Position numbers and translations under genes: made by a program. This document shows, in pieces, positions 35,654-47,605 of a stretch of 64,000 nucleotides of DNA; the first letter of the stretch is position 1, and the number at the start of each line of letters is the position of its first letter. Source of the DNA: Plenodomus lindquistii (taxonomy: Eukaryota > Ascomycota > Dothideomycetes > Pleosporales > Leptosphaeriaceae); assembly GCA_025504975.1 (NCBI GenBank), contig JANUWI010000001.1, positions 124,001 to 188,000 of the forward strand, read 5' to 3'. The notes beneath the pieces are model-generated. The model searched no databases and had not been told where the DNA came from. It saw only the letters and a list, made by a program, of their open reading frames with translations.

Positions 35654-37871
35654 ATGAAATACGTGCTCGTGTCTGGCGGCGTCATCAGCGGCGTGGGGAA
35701 GGTAAGCTGCAGGCTGCAGTGGCTTTTGCATTGTAGAAACTAATCTGTAAATGTAGGGCATCATTGGTAGGTTCATGGCGAGACTGGACTGGCGATTGCC
35801 TGCGAGATGAAGACAATGAGAGGGCCTGGAGGTGTGTATGGGAATGCAACAGTGCTCTGCGGCCTTGAATAGCGCTCATGGCGTCTCCAGGCCCTCTACA
35901 GCTCATCTCGCAGCAACAGCCCCTCCAAGGACACCCCGCTGACATCACGCGTCATAGCCTCCTCGACCGGTCTCTTGCTCAAGACAATTGGCCTCAAGAT
36001 AAGTGCAGCGGCTTGACGCGCGGCGCAGCCCATACTGACGTCCTAGCACGTCTCGTCGATCAAGGTCGACCCTTACCTCAATGTCGATGCGGGCACCATG
36101 AACCCCAAGGAGTAGGCCACTCCAGACAGACACTCCCCCCTTCCAACCACTAAACCATGACTCAGGCACGGCGAAGTGTTTGTCCTCTCCGACGGCGGCG
36201 AAGTCGACCTCGATCTCGGCAACTACGAGCGCTACCTCAACATCACCCTCACCCGTGACAACAACATCACGACCGGCAAGATCTACCAGCACGTCATCGA
36301 GCGCGAGCGCAAGGGCGACTACTTGGGCAAGACCGTTCAAGTCGTTCCTCACATCACAGATGCGATTCAGGACTGGATCGAGAAGGTTGCGCGGATACCT
36401 GTTGATGACTCGGGCGAAGAGCCTGATGTCTGCATTATCGAGCTGGGAGGCACAGTGGGCGATATCGAGAGCATGCCCTTCATCGAGGCTATGAGCCAGT
36501 TGAGGAGACGTGCGGGCAAGAACAACTTTATGCAGATTCATGTCTCGTACGTGCCTGTCATTCATGGAGAGCAGAAGACGAAGCCTACACAGCAAGCCAT
36601 CAAGGCGGTGCGGAGTAACGGCCTGATTCCCGACCTGGTATGTTGGCCCGTTTTCACAGCTCCCGGGTGGATCTCCATGGGCAGTGATAGCGTAGAGTGA
36701 TACCTGATACTGACATGCACAGATTGCCTGCCGTTGCGAGCGCGAACTCGAAGCCTCTGCTGTTGAGAAGATTGCCCACTTTTGCCAGGTGGAGACTGAG
36801 CAGGTCTTGGTCGTCAAGGATATGCCATCCATCTACCAGGTCCCCATGTTGCTCGAGCAGCAGCGCTTGATCCCCATGGTTCGCCAATTCTTGGACTTGG
36901 AAAAGACTACCATCTCCTCTGCCATGGTACAGAAGGGCAACCAGACCTGGGCACAGTGGCAGTCACTCACAGGTCACGACACCCGCTACTACGACTCAGT
37001 CACAATCGCACTCGTTGGAAAGTACGTTGAGCTCCAAGATTCATATCTATCGGTCATCAAGTCCCTAGAGCACGCGACCATGCGCTGCCAAAGAAAGCTC
37101 GACATCCGCTGGGTAGATTCTGACCACCTCGAGCCAAAATGCCAAAACTCAGATCCCGCCAAGTTCCACAATGCATGGCATGAGGTCGTCAAAGCTTCTG
37201 GTATTCTCGTCCCTGGCGGTTTCGGCCAGCGCGCCACCGAAGGCATGATCCTCGCCGCGAAATGGGCTCGTGAGAACAAGAAGCCCTACCTGGGTATCTG
37301 CCTCGGCATGCAAATCGCCGTTATCGAATACGCCCGCAACGTCTGCGGTATCCAAGACGCCACGTCTGAGGAATTCAACGGCGACGCAGCAAACAAACTT
37401 ATCATGTTCATGCCCGAAGTCGACAAGACCACCATGGGCGCATCCATGCGTCTCGGTCTCCGCCCCACACTCTTCCAACCCGGCAGTGACTGGTCTCGCC
37501 TCCGCGCCTTGTACGCCGGCAAAGACGAGATTCTCGAGCGCCATCGCCACCGCTACGAAGTCAACCCTGACTACATCGAGACGCTGGAAAAGGGCGGCCT
37601 GACGTTCGTCGGCAAAGACGAGGCAGGCGTACGCATGGAAGTCATTGAGATCAAAGACCACCCCTGGTTTGTCGGCGTGCAGTTCCACCCCGAATACCTA
37701 TCTCGCGTTCTGGACCCCAGTCGTCCGTATCTAGGCTTCATTGCTGCGAGTGCAGGCATCTTGGAGCAGATTACAAAGGACTACCAGAATGGCGCGAAGA
37801 ATGGTGTTGCGGCCGAGGGGATCGCGAATGGAGTTGGAGGATTGAAGATTAACGGCGATGCGAGCTTTTAG
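35654..37871 (+). CDS. URA7: CTP synthase
   Basis: Six exons: 35654-35701, 35757-35766, 35958-35998, 36050-36111, 36166-36637, 36723-37871 (593 aa). The enzyme makes CTP from UTP, ATP and glutamine in the cytosol. The synthetase domain opens with MKYVLVSGGVISGVGKG (P-loop) and carries KVDPYLNVDAGTM, HGEVFVLSDGGEVDLDLGNYER and ELGGTVGDIES. The class-I glutamine amidotransferase domain has the nucleophile in GICLGMQ and the His-Glu pair in FHPEY. Two structural oddities are needed to make a normal protein. Exon 2 is only 10 nt, and intron 3 (35999-36049) starts with ATAAGT and ends in CAC, an AT-AC intron giving GLK|VSSIKV. No GT-AG alternative keeps frame. The length and C-terminus fit fungal CTP synthases. 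It lies between the velvet gene and SDS22, with no functional link. Confidence 0.95.
35999..36049 (+). other. Candidate U2-type AT-AC intron in CTP synthase
   Basis: This 51-bp intron has donor AAG|ATAAGT, a branch-like ACTGAC and acceptor TAGCAC|GTC. Removing exactly this segment joins GLK to VSSIKVDPY with no frame change, as in yeast CTP synthase (GLKVTSIKIDPY). The GT one base on (ATAA|GTGCAG) with the TAG acceptor gives a frameshift. AT-TAG would add one His. Confidence 0.75.
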
Positions 37872-38871
37872 GCAGAGCCTGCTGCTGCTGCTGCTGCTGC
37901 TTCAGCCAGCGTTCTGGGGAACGTGTACGCGCCTTGTGGATGTCTCGTTGCCAACTTGCAGATTGCGACGGAGAACCCGCTGGATGCCCTGCTGGATCCA
38001 CTAGATGCCCTGCTGAAAAGGATGATCTGGCTTTGCTAGCTCATTGACGTCTTGGTCAAGGAACAGGAAGCGTATATCCTACGTCTCTGCTGGGCACTGT
38101 GGGTAAACTCGATTTTCCTGCTCGTCTACACTATTCCTTGGTCGAGGGTCTTTTCCACAGTTCTTAGCGTCGGGGCTGGTGCTTGACTGTTCTGTTCTGT
38201 CCTGTGATATGGATGGGGTTTTTGGAACGTGTTTACGATTGATACCTGAGTTAACGAAAAATAAAACATGAGGATGGGATTGAGTTGGGTTGGGTTTAGT
38301 TGGGGCGTATGTACAATTGCCGCTGGTTACATGGGGTGGGATGGATGGGATGGATGGTCTTGCACACACACATACAATATTAGAGTGCTGATTATGGGGA
38401 AGAATGTAACTTGGCTACCCACCCGCTTTCTTTGTCTATTTGAGACGTGTAGGTAGACTAGAGATTATTATTGACATTGCATTGGTACTCTGTCTAGTCT
38501 GCTTGCATTACAAGCAACCTTCCGTACCAGTACCATACCATCCCCATATCTACTTGACTGTAGTACATGCTCTCTTGAATCCCCAAGTCACCGCTCACGA
38601 CTCATGTATATCATCTAGTCCCGCATACATGCATGACATGCTAGCTATGTCCAAGTTCCAAGTTTGAACGCGCCTGCAATGCACCCACCCCATCTCCACT
38701 GAATGCAAGCGCCGTGAACTATGCTCTTACTCCTTCATGCCCTTATTTCTTTCTCTTCTCCCAACGTCAAAACAAGACAGTACACGGGCCCGGCCGGCGT
38801 CTACGAGGTGAGCCGTGTTTTTTTTTTTTCTTTCTCGAACTCAGACGCTGGGTATGGGTTATATGCGTCTT
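37872..38871. other. Convergent 3' region with a CTG repeat
   Basis: A (CTG)6-7 microsatellite lies just after the CTP synthase stop (about 37879-37901). The rest is AT-rich 3' flank of CTP synthase and SDS22, with no supportable gene. Confidence 0.5.
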
Positions 38872-40182
38872 CTAGACTTGTTTTACAAATGCTATATCTT
38901 GTTAGCAAAGTCTTGTATCTCACCCCTCGTTTGCAAAAAAAAAGGGGGGGGGAAAGTCAAGGGTGGAAAGGGGGAAAACATACTAGCATCAATCTGCCTA
39001 ACCCTTGGCAACGCCAATCTCACTTTATTCCTGTACAGCGCCGGCTGCGCTCTCTGCAACTCGTTGCCCTCAAAATACACAGTCTCGAGTTCCTCTTTGT
39101 CGCCCAGTTCCCTTTCTACCTCGCTGAAATCGCTCAGTTTGCAATTACTCGCCCAGAACTCTTGCAAGTGCGTCAGTGCGGCTAGACCGGTGAGATGCTC
39201 AATGGGATTCGCGCTGATGTCGAGGACGCGGAGAGATGTATTGGTTGAGAGACCGGATAAGGAGGTGAGTAGGTTGTGTGAGATGTGGAGTTCTTCTAGG
39301 GAAGTGAGGGATTCGAGGCCGGTGATGGAGCGGAGGCGGTTGGATTGTATGGAGAGGATTTTCAAGTTCGATAATGTACTCAACCCCCTGATTTCTGTGA
39401 TTTTATTCTTTCCGAGCCAGAGTTCTTCTAATGCTGTTAGGGTTTCCAGGCCCTCGATTTCACGGACGCGGTTGGCGCCGAGTTCGAGTTGGCGGAGGTT
39501 TGTCAGACCGTCTAGGTTTTCAATCTTTGTGATTTTGTTTTGGACAAAGTAGAGGTCTTTTAGGGCGGTGAGGTGGGAGAGGCGCTTGATGTGTTTTATT
39601 TTGTTGAAGGAGAGGTCGAGGGAGGTGAGGGCGGTGAAGGGCTCGAGGTTTTTGATCGAGGGGATGAGGTTGTCGTAGAGGTCGAGTTCCGTGAGGGTGG
39701 GGGCGGCGGTGGGGGGGATGGCGATGCTTTGGATGCGGTTTTGGCGGAGGCAGAGACGCTGTGGGAAGATTTGTTAGATTGTCGTGGACGAGTTGCGGTT
39801 TTTTGTGGTGGAGTGGTGGAGTGGTGGAGTGGTGTACCTTGATCTGCTTGAACCGCTCTAACCGTAACGAGGCCATGTCGGAGACTTTGCAGTGCACCAG
39901 CTCGATATCTTCTTCGTCTTCTGGCGTGTCGTCTAGCAAATCCTCGTCTGCTGCCAACTGCTCGGGCGGCGGCCCTTCATCCTCCGACTCTGGATCGCTA
40001 ATGACTTGGGCGTGAGGGTCGCGTGGCTCGTCTCCCAGCGTCATCTTGTCTAGGCGTAGTTTGCCGTCCCAGCCCTTGCTGTCTCGCGGCTTGTGGCCGT
40101 CTTTGTCTGGGGCATTCGATCCGTTCGCGTCGGCCGTGGTGGGGTCGCGCTCATTCGGCGGGGCAGCGTTGGACTCGCTCAT
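38872..40182 (-). CDS. SDS22: Protein phosphatase 1 regulatory subunit SDS22
   Basis: Three exons: 40182-39838, 39758-38984, 38891-38872 (379 aa). The 92-bp last intron (A|GTATGT...ATATAG|CA) leaves a 20-nt final exon ending ATFVKQV. The frame running through it would end in an unrelated Phe/Pro-rich tail. The protein is an uninterrupted array of about ten 22-residue SDS22-type leucine-rich repeats (for example LKILSIQSNRLRSITGLESL) preceded by an acidic disordered N-terminus and closed by an LRR cap (LETVYFEGNEL, LPRVRQIDA). SDS22 binds and helps mature nuclear PP1 (Glc7), controlling mitotic exit. Length and order match fungal homologues; the intron choice follows the conserved C-terminus. 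Confidence 0.93.
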
Positions 40183-42130
40183 TGTGTGGGCGCGGAGACT
40201 AGGGGAGGAAAGTGATTAGGCCTGGATTTGTTTTGTTCAAATGCTTGCTGTCTGTATCGAGGTGTAAGTGGGGAGACTAGGCAGCCGTATGTGAGTGGGC
40301 TGCTTCAGCAACAACATGTTAACTTACGTCGCGGGGAGCTGACCTGAGCTCTGACCACGCATGCAAGGGTCCTGCACAATGACGAGCCATGGCAAACCCT
40401 AACTTTGAATCTCATCTTCCTGATACAGACAGTGTAGACTACCATGTTTTGTTCAATGGTAAACTCGTGACTGCACCAGCATACTTGATACTTGTCCTAA
40501 CACTCCTATATCCAGCATCTTTACGGTTGCGTCCTTCAGCGTCACAGTCAAATCACATACATAGTACACACAACTCGTATCGATCGACAGCTTCGAGAAG
40601 GGTTGCACAGTTACAGTCTGCCCATTCTTAGCATCAACGGCATATTGTTGCTGCACTCGGCTTGGTCATCTGCCAGCTCGTCTTGACATGTGGGCCTTGG
40701 CGCAGTACCTGTACTGGACGCTGAGGCTCTGAAAGACTGGAATGTTACACACCCACCACAACACCTTGTCTGCATCGAGCACAACCTGGAAAGAGTTGGA
40801 CGTTGAGCTCGTGACCTCTGGGAACTGGGGTGCATGGGACTCGGGCTGTGAGATCGGCGCGGGACGACCTCGACGTGCGACGGCCCGCTGTGCAGAGCAT
40901 TTGGCCACAGCCTGAGACGCGACAACCTCTGGCATGTGACAGTTCTCAATGAGCGGCCAGGGTTCGCAGGCCGCAACAACGCTGATTGTGTGGAAAGTCC
41001 TCTGATGAGGTCTGCACGCTCCTGTCAGGATGATGCTGGTAAGGTGCCAGGATGCGACGGTTCAAGTGCGGCGGGTCTCACCTGGAGTCGAGCGTGATAG
41101 GCTGCAGGAGATTCGCTTCCCCGTACGGCGGGCGGCTAGCTGCGAGTTCATCTTGCGAAGTTTGTGGTGGCTGCACAAATGGCCGCATGGCCGGCGACAT
41201 GGTCTCAGCCGTCATAGCGAACCTGTCGACTTGAACTATGCTCATACATGGATGCATCGTGGGTGGGAGCAGATGCGTGTGCAATAGCCTGCACCGATCG
41301 CCCTGGGTAATGTCTCCTCGGCGACAGTGACCGTGTGGGTGCCGGGTGCGACGCGCTTGCTGGACAACGACTGGATGGACGCTATTGGATGGGTTGATGA
41401 AATGGAACCCACTTGGCCTTCCGAAGCATGCAGCGTGGGCTCTCGAGGTGAATGTCCTTGGCCAGGCCGCTGCTGGGCGACGGCGGGCTAGGACGCTTTG
41501 GGGCTAGACATCAATAGACGTGCAATTGCCAATTGGGGGATTGCTCATTGCCCCATAAAGAGAAGAGGCCCCTGTCGCCCTCGTGTGGCCCTTTGCACCG
41601 CCCCAGATCAGCTGCCAGCACGACGAGCGCTCCATAGCAGACTGCCTCGAGTCTACAGACTGTGTACGCGGTGCCGACCAGAATCAGATTCTACATTTGT
41701 GAGCGCGCCCGTGTCGTCGGATTAGGCGGTTGTTGGTGCGTGTTTGGCGCTGATGACGGTGAAAGACGGCGTCTCATTTCCGCCCGCGTTAGCGAACCAG
41801 CCTCATCCCAAGCCGTGATCCAAGCTCCCCCTACACTTCTCCTCCAGCAACCCTCGACAATAGCGGCTTCCTCATCTGCGCAGCACCGCGACCGCTCCTT
41901 CCGTCTCGCGCGCCGTCCCACCCACTCGCGCCTGCCCCGAGCCACTGTCGAGCAGGAAGCCGCGACGAGCGCACGCCCGCCCATTCTCAGCTGCACACAC
42001 TGCGCTGCACCCATCACGAGGGCCCAACCTCCACGCGACGCCCAGAGGAGCCGCCGTCTTCGCCCTCGCCCATCACTACCGCGTCTCTGAAGCCTGCCTA
42101 CCGCCCGTCCACGGCGTCCCCCGCGCAGCT
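40183..42130. other. Intergenic region, possible gene relic inside
   Basis: This 1.9-kb stretch lies upstream of both SDS22 (minus) and the PSR1-type phosphatase (plus). A minus-strand frame (40935-40453) is open for 160 codons but for one TGA; I do not recognise it. The part from about 41760 to 42130 is C-rich with CACC/GCCC runs, like a fungal 5' leader. Confidence 0.45.
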
Positions 42131-44030
42131 ATGAGTACCGCGCCCATGCAGACGCTGCCTGACGCAACCGCTCGTCCGTCCACCGACAAGCCGTCCGATC
42201 AGTCCAACGGCAACAGTATGTCACGGCCCATCAGCCCACTTGTGGCATTATTCCCATGCATTGCTAACCACCTCAACTAGCCACAGGAGGCACTTTCCTC
42301 AACTACGAAACCGTCGTTCCCGCCCAGTCATCGTCGCAAGGCGAAAGCAGCACTGCGGGCGAAGGCGACTCTTCGCAAAAACGCTCGCTCCTCAACGTGC
42401 CCCAGTCTGGCGCCCAACCAACCGACGCGCAGAGCCCCAACACTGGTCTTAGTGGAGCCACCGCCGCCGACGCTGAAAGCATTGGGCGCGCTTCCAAGCA
42501 CTCAAAACGCAGCTTTGGCATGGGCAAGCGACGAGCCGGCAGCGTTGCGAGCAGCAAACGTTCCCACCATCGTGCTGCTGAAAAGGGGGATGTGCCCCCA
42601 GTCCCTGCCCCCTCGAACCGTGCCGGATCGACAAGAAGCAAGACAAAGAAGAGCGGGGGTCTGCTGTCTTGCCTGCCATGCTTTGCGCCAAAGGAGTCTC
42701 GGGAGGCCGGTGACACAACGCCGCCCGAGAACGTCAAGCAAGCACAGAGCATACCCACTGGCCGAACTTCGCAATCCACGCCAGTGAAGAAGCAGCCCCA
42801 GAATGCTGCCGAGTCAACCAACGCGGATTCTAAAGATGTCTTGGACGAAAAGGCAGCTGCTGGCGTACTCATCTCCGGCAGTGCCGAGAAGCCCAGCAAT
42901 GGTGATGGCGCAACCGAGAACCCATCAGCCCAGACTGCACCCCAGATTATGACGAGAAGCTCATCCAAGAGACAGCAGGAAGAGGCAGCTTCATCAAACC
43001 AACCCAGTACTCTTCAGACCGGCCACCCGCAAATCAGCGTCACCAACCCCACACCAGCCGCAACTCCAATCCTTCCTCGTCCATCAGTCGAACAGCAGCG
43101 CATAATAGAGGACCAAACCGAGGAGCAGAAGCAAATCGACAATGACATTGAGATGAAAGATGTACCACTTTCCACCAACGATGTGCACCAGGAAGGTGAG
43201 GACGCAACCACCGAGGATCCTTCTGATCACCCCAAGGTTGATCTTCCCCCGCCGCCACCACTAGAGGAGAGACAGCAAGCAGTTCAAAGTCAGGTCACAG
43301 ACGCGTCGGAGGCTGCTGAACCACAAAAGTACCTCTTGGGCCCGATAGCACCCAGATTCCAGGGCAAGAAGTGCCTTGTCCTCGATCTTGACGAGACGCT
43401 GGTTCACAGTAGCTTCAAGGTATGTTCATTTGAATTGTACCAAAGGAAACATCTACTAATTCTGGTCAGATCCTCCACCAAGCCGATTTCACGATCCCCG
43501 TAGAAATCGAGGGTCAATATCACAACGTATACGTGATTAAGCGACCAGGTGTTGATCAGTTCATGAAGAGAGTGGGCGAGCTGTATGAGGTTGTCGTATT
43601 CACGGCGTCCGTGTCGAAAGTATGTGCCCACTCATGGCTCCAAACATGACATTGACTGATTCGTCGCAGTACGGTGACCCGCTTCTCGATCAACTCGACA
43701 TCCACAACGTTGTACACCACAGGCTTTTCCGAGAAAGTTGCTACAACCATCAAGGAAACTACGTCAAGGTATGTGTCAGCATCATGCTTGTTTCAAACGC
43801 CGCTAACATGATCACAGGATCTGTCCCAGATTGGCCGTGACCTCAAGGACACCATTATCATTGACAATTCGCCCACATCTTACATTTTCCACCCGCAACA
43901 CGCCGTACCGATTAGCAGCTGGTTCTCTGACGCGCACGACAACGAACTTCTGGACCTCATTCCAGTGCTAGAAGACCTCGCTGGTAGCCAAGTCAGCGAT
44001 GTGAGCCTGGTTCTCGATGTCGCGCTGTGA
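42131..44030 (+). CDS. PSR1: PSR1-type plasma-membrane phosphatase (FCP1/NIF family)
   Basis: Five exons: 42131-42215, 42281-43419, 43470-43619, 43670-43768, 43818-44030 (561 aa). The HAD-type FCP1/NIF phosphatase domain occupies the C-terminal third, opening with the catalytic DLDETLVHSSF (DxDxT). It continues with VYVIKRPGVDQFM, LYEVVVFTASVSKYGDPLLD, the second acidic motif DNSPTSYIFHPQHAVPI and WFSDAHDNELLDL. Yeast Psr1/Psr2 act at the plasma membrane in the sodium and general stress response. The N-terminal 380 residues are disordered and Ser/Pro/Gln-rich, with a basic patch and a GGLLSCLPC segment that could be lipid-modified. Introns are 48-65 bp and all lie outside the catalytic motif itself. 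The gene starts 1.9 kb from the divergent SDS22 gene. Confidence 0.93.
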
Positions 44031-45118
44031 GCGTTGTTCAATCAAGACAAGAGGATACCCCTGCACATAGCCTGTTTACCGCCCCGCCACATCCACTACC
44101 CTTCGAGCTGAGGCGAATGGAGAATCCCTGAGAAGAACTCCAGGAGCCTCTAGATTGTACTTTTGTAATCATTTTGTAATCTGCATAAGAGGCGGGACTG
44201 ATGTGAGAGCATTGCCGATGGCGGAGTCGGAAGATCATCCGTGGTTCTTTCGCTTCCTGCCTGGCGTTGTTCGTCATGATATGCCATGTCTCTGGTGGCT
44301 CCGATACCCCCTTCCTACCCGAAGATTTGGCGAGCGCATCTAAACAACAAAACCTGGTGGAATTTCACGGCGCATGACGGCGTCGACTTTGGCAAGAGGT
44401 GCCCCACACCCCAAAAGATCGCAGTAATATTGGCTACCCATACCCCATGTTTTTTTTTCGTGTTGAGCAACACCCATCAATTCTATTCCTTTTGTAGTTT
44501 ATCTCCTTGGCTACGCATTGCTGGCGGGTTCATGCATCTGTTTCTTGCATGCATGCGACTGAAGCGTGCATCATGGCTACTCAGCTTTACTTGACTTGAT
44601 TCTCTCCTTGGATGTCTTGGGTGGGTGAGTGAGCGCAAGGGTAGAGGAAGCATAGTGTTGTGGATAGTACGTGAAGCAGTACAGGTACATAGCAAATCAG
44701 ACCCGTGGAATAACCCATGTCTCGCATGATTGAAATAAAGTTTGGTAACGAGCGAGGAGCCTAGCAGCGTCCAGAGTCCAGACGTCCAGACTACATGACG
44801 TTTGTCCACCATCATGACCCCGAACTCTTGGCTTTCACATGTTGATGCATGACTCGCACAACCACCAAACCGCGTGCTGCGTGGATAATTCCGCAGCCTA
44901 CGGCAGTGCACACGACAAGCCCGATTGGAGTACGTAGGAAACAGCCCGCCACGGCACATCTGCAGCTCACGACTTTTGGAAGTCGGCCACTCTACCACAC
45001 CGGCGCTTACTCTGCGTGTGATTCCTTTTGCTCTTGTGGCAGGATTGCGACAGCGGCACATGGCACGGTGACACGACGCCCACAAGACCTGCCGCTGCCA
45101 TTTCGACTGTGAAGCAAC
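44031..45118. other. Intergenic, nothing recognised
   Basis: This holds the 3' flank of the phosphatase gene and the upstream region of the acyltransferase gene. A long minus-strand frame (45202-44483) lacks any family features and overlaps the first exon of the next gene; I treat it as chance. Confidence 0.45.
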
Positions 45119-46322
45119 ATGGAAAAGTATAGCCAGTTTCGAGACAAAGGTGCGTGTGCTGTGTATTGCCAACGCTATGGCATTGGAGCTGACAAGACTC
45201 ACACAGGCACCGCAATCGCGCCCTTCCTTCCTGTCCCTCCCCCGCCTTTCAGCCTGGTGTGGGCACCCATACGCCTCTTCCTCTTCTGCGTGCGCGCGCC
45301 GCTCGTCGTCTGCGTGTCCATCTTCTACTTTGTCTTCCTGGAATACGCATCCTTTGGCTCCACCGTAAAATATGGCGTACTATGGCTCATGCTCGGCATC
45401 CCTGGGGTGTGGTGGGTAGATCTCCAAGTCGACGGTGTAAAGCGAGGGTAATACTCCCCAACTCCACCCCTCAGCATATCATCCCACTAACACTCAATTC
45501 CCCAGCCAACTCCACTCCGCAAAAGACAATCTTCCCTCAGCCGGCACAATCATCGCCTCATCCTTCACCTCGCCCCTCGACCCCCTCTACCTCGCCGGCA
45601 TCTTCCAACCAATCTTCACACGCTCATACCCCCACACCCGCCTCGTAGAACGCATAACCCTCCTCCGCGCCATCCTCCTCGCCTTCTCCCCGCCCACCCT
45701 GCACCCCGCCCCTACCGCAAAACTCGTCTCCCTCTCCCACCTCACCGCCACTAACCCCACCAAAATCATTGCCGTGTTCCCCGAAACAACCACCACAAAC
45801 GGCCGAGGCATTCTCCCGCTATCCCCCAGTCTCCTAAGCGCAGATGGCAAAACGAAAATTTACCCGGTTAATCTAAGGTATACGCCGCAGGACGTGACGA
45901 CGCCTGTCCCTGGGGGCTGGGCGAGTTGGTGTTGGCAGTTACTTAGTAAACCGACGCATCAGATGAGAGTCAGGATTGCGAGTCGGGTTTATAATAACAG
46001 TGCGAGTTTGGATTCTCCGTCGAGGACTGCGTCGGGGACTAAGGCAAAGGGTACCGGGTATGATACTAATATCTTTGATAACGCGGATTTTGTAAATGGT
46101 GTAAGGGGACGGAATGGGGAGGCGGGCGATGGGATGGATGTTGATGTTGGTGACGGTGGTGGGATGACGAATGGAGTGCATGACGCTGTTAGTGCAGAGG
46201 AACAGAGGGTGCTGGATCGTGTTGGGGAGGATCTGGCGAGGTTGGGGAGAGTGAAGAGGGTTGGACTTGGAGTCGAGGAGAAGATTGAGTTTGTGAGGGT
46301 TTGGGGGAGTCGTAGACGATGA
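45119..46322 (+). CDS. Lysophosphatidic acid acyltransferase-like (LOA1/Vps66 type)
   Basis: Three exons: 45119-45149, 45207-45447, 45506-46322 (362 aa). Introns are 57 and 58 bp. The start MEKYSQFRDKGT-IAPFLPVP is the conserved opening of fungal Vps66/LOA1-type PlsC acyltransferases. Two hydrophobic helices follow (LFLFCVRAPLVVCVSIFYFVF; VLWLMLGIPGVWWVDLQVDG), then GTIIASSFTSPLDPLYLAGIF. The PlsC block is AVFPETTTTNGRGIL and the tail includes YPVNLRYTPQDVTTPVPGG. In yeast, Loa1 makes phosphatidic acid at the ER and lipid droplets. The classical HX4D motif is not obvious, as is usual for this subgroup. The C-terminal 80 residues are low complexity. The catalytic role is inferred from the family. 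Confidence 0.85.
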
Positions 46323-47605
46323 AGCGAGTGATGGCTCGGATAAGAGATATGTTAGGGCTGAAGAAGGGACTTACGGATTCGTGGGATGCTGGGGATATGT
46401 ATATTGCTGTGTCTGTGGTATGGATATACAATATGGTATTGTATGGTATTACTTTATACTCACGCAGGTAGAGAGATAACCAACCACAATGCTGACAGCA
46501 ATCATCTTTGACGTGGCATACTTACTTACTATACATATATACTTAATTTTCCGGGCCTTTGTTTTCTCGTTTTGGTGCGATTAATCACTGTTTTCTTGAC
46601 TGTGTTTAATTGGTTGGTTTGCGTGATTTGTGTGAAGATGTCTGAAGGTCTCCGCTTGTTGGATGACGCGCTCCAGCGTTACCTAGGTAGCGTGATGTCT
46701 GAACACGCTAGGTAACGTTTGGGCGACCAGGCCAACATCAATCCTCCTTCACCTTCATCACGACACAACCTATGGCAATTCTTGGGCGTTCAGCCTTGTG
46801 CTACGCTTCATGATCGCAAGACATGCATCCTCTGATCTCGTGTGCCCGAACAGTCCACTTAGATGCATTGTAGCACTTTGAGAAACAGCAGCAGCTCAAC
46901 GATACCGTATCACTTACTCACGAAACACACTGTCTGGTTCGTCCCTGCGGACTCGAGTCTCTGTAGGACCACTTCTCGTCATCGAAATGACAGATGTTAG
47001 GTACGCAAGTGTGCTTTGACGCTGCGGGTCACGGTATGGCTAACTGTGGGTGCTTCCTCTTTTTCATCTTCCTCATTCATTTCGTGACTACACACGTTCT
47101 CCAATCAAACTAACATTCAATTCCATAATGGTCACTTTCTCATTAGTGCTTCTCTGTCTTCCTGTCTACCTGATGTCGAGACCCGAGGCGTAGTCCATGG
47201 CGGTATACAAAAGTCTTATGTCACGCACAGCGCTTGTCTCTTTTCTCACAGATACCTTGAAGCAATCCCATCCTACACGAGGGAATGGACTAAGGCGGTG
47301 CGATTGTCTTGTATCCACATATGAGTCACGAGATAATGTCGTTCCGCCCTGATATCCCACCGCTCTGGAGCTCCGTTTGCACGTCGCCCGCACCCTGAGC
47401 TTCTATTGGTCATAAACACCGTCTGCAAGGCTTCTCTGAGTCCTTTCCAATGGGGTAGTTTTTACACAAGCGGCTAGCGTCCAGTTGCCTTGGCTCATTG
47501 TTTCTGTCTACAATAAAATCCCGCTCACCTGCCACTCACTTCCTCCCCCACATCCAGCAGTTTCGCTCTTAGAAATTCACGCTCTGCATAACCTTCTGTC
47601 AGGAT
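46323..47605. other. Intergenic, contains an inverted repeat
   Basis: No gene is supportable. It holds an inverted repeat at 46677-46717 and C/T-rich sequence before the ATG at 47606. Confidence 0.5.
46677..46717. repeat. Inverted repeat capable of a hairpin
   Basis: CGTTACCTAG(GTAG)CGTG and CACGCTAGGTAACG are perfect inverted repeats except for a 4-base GTAG duplication in the left arm, with a 9-nt spacer. It could be a regulatory hairpin or the scar of a small element. Confidence 0.7.

Noticed and set aside
40453..40935. A minus-strand frame open for 160 codons except for one TGA
   Set aside because: It could be a relic gene, but no motif is recognised and no intron removes the stop. The evidence is too thin to annotate.
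44483..45202. A 239-codon minus-strand frame
   Set aside because: It overlaps the first exon of the acyltransferase gene on the other strand and has no family features.
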